Below, piece after piece: positions 40,833 through 41,097 of a DNA stretch of 41,097 nt. Made by a program: the position numbers and the translations under genes. The notes under the pieces were generated by a model that ran no database searches, was not told the DNA's origin, and was given only the letters and a program-made list of their open reading frames with translations. Origin of the DNA: Clostridia bacterium (GTDB lineage Bacteria; Bacillota; Clostridia; Lachnospirales; Lachnospiraceae); NCBI GenBank assembly GCA_910574475.1, contig CAJTAT010000011.1, positions 1 through 41,097 of the forward strand. The letters run 5' to 3'. Positions within the stretch are counted from its first letter, which is position 1, and each line of letters begins with the position of its first letter.

Positions 40833-40953
40833 GCATTATCCACTTATATGCTTTATCGGCATAATTCTATCACAATATTAGTAAATTTTGCAAATTTTTT
40901 TCCTACTTTTTTGGAACATATAACTAAATTTCCCGCTTTTATTTATATTCTAT

Positions 40954-40967
40954 AAAAGTACACTTTT
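40954..40967. promoter_or_regulatory. Palindrome AAAAGT-AC-ACTTTT before the terminal gene
   Basis: A perfect palindrome with a 2-bp centre, 62 bp before the start codon of the last gene. It is the same motif as at 40818-40829. Repetition in front of a gene suggests a protein-binding site, or element-end subterminal repeats. Confidence 0.4.
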
Positions 40968-41029
40968 TTAGAATTTTTATCATAAATGGAGAACAAGTTT
41001 TTGATAAGAATGTAAAAAAAGGAAGGATT

Positions 41030-41097
41030 ATGTCGTCAAAACATATCTATAAGATTGTGCGCCAGTATAGTAAAGATCATATTCCAGAAGAAGATAT
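41030..41097 (+). CDS. Start of an unidentified gene (cut by window end)
   Basis: ATG after GGAAGG opens a frame reading MSSKHIYKIVRQYSKDHIPEED to the end of the window. The composition is normal for protein, and the long AT-rich leader with repeats suggests a mobile-element or accessory gene. The opening faintly recalls transposase-associated proteins, but 22 residues are not enough to assign a family. Confidence 0.6.
   Translation, partial: MSSKHIYKIVRQYSKDHIPEED

Noticed and set aside
1..41097. CRISPR array, rRNA or tRNA genes
   Set aside because: I saw no regularly spaced direct repeats and no tRNA or rRNA signature on either strand; a dedicated RNA search was not possible.

Overview
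The window looks like accessory chromosome from an anaerobic gut Firmicute, most likely Clostridia of the Lachnospiraceae/Ruminococcaceae type. The signs are consensus sigma-A promoters, strong AGGAGG ribosome sites, clostridial conjugative-transposon genes, a hybrid-cluster protein locus and anaerobic sulfite reductase (asrABC). It is a mosaic with many broken ends: an IS110 element, two pieces of conjugative transposon, and at least eight truncated or disrupted genes. Species cannot be fixed from the sequence alone.

Layout. (1) 0.1-1.5 kb: an AraC/GyrI-type regulator followed by a DUF3788 protein. (2) 1.77-7.75 kb: a promoter with two TetR-type palindromes, then an IS110-family element, then a tetR - PEP-synthase/rifampicin-phosphotransferase-like - MFS efflux operon. 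The IS appears to have separated the operon from its own promoter. (3) 7.9-15.9 kb: a same-strand run of small, mostly single-domain genes: MgtE, a DUF3788 gene with an in-frame stop, VOC, VanZ, GNAT, PPOX, DUF3795, a MerR regulator with a palindromic 19-bp-spacer promoter in front of trmO, GNAT, and a twice-frameshifted D-Ala-D-Ala carboxypeptidase. (4) 16-23.5 kb: part of a conjugative transposon: sigma factor, HTH protein, DUF3825-like stub, conjugation protein, Fic, VirB4 ATPase, amidoligase, gamma-glutamylcyclotransferase, NlpC/P60 hydrolase and a truncated small protein. (5) 23.6-27.5 kb, minus strand: TetR - CDF cation transporter - MATE exporter - DtxR-type repressor, with a matching operator motif at two places. 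(6) 27.6-30 kb: further transposon debris: XRE regulator, small protein, TnpV, a 5'-truncated VirD4 end, HTH protein, XRE regulator. (7) 30.1-34 kb: hcp, ferredoxin, cupin and a 2[4Fe-4S] protein on the minus strand, divergent from a Crp/Fnr regulator. (8) 34-38.85 kb: asrCBA, a second Crp/Fnr paralogue, and divergent HD-domain genes (one with an in-frame stop) leading into the first 19 codons of a pyridoxamine kinase. (9) 38.85-41.1 kb: the C-terminal ~600 residues of a type I restriction HsdR subunit joined to that kinase fragment, then an AT-rich region with hairpins and the start of an unidentified gene.

How parts work together. The most coherent system is the redox/nitrogen/sulfur block. 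Two paralogous Crp/Fnr regulators each have a distinct 16-bp palindrome: TGTTGT-N4-ACAACA at the hcp locus and TGTTGC-N4-GCAACA at the asr locus. At three target promoters the palindrome centre lies 29.5 bp upstream of a -10-like hexamer, the geometry of class II FNR activation. Other promoters of the regulator genes place the palindrome where it should repress. The asr palindrome also sits at the tip of a 24-bp perfect inverted repeat that could terminate transcription of the upstream regulator gene. Other testable units are the MerR-trmO switch, the IS110-disrupted efflux operon with a candidate bridge-RNA end, and the amidoligase/GGCT pair in the conjugation module.
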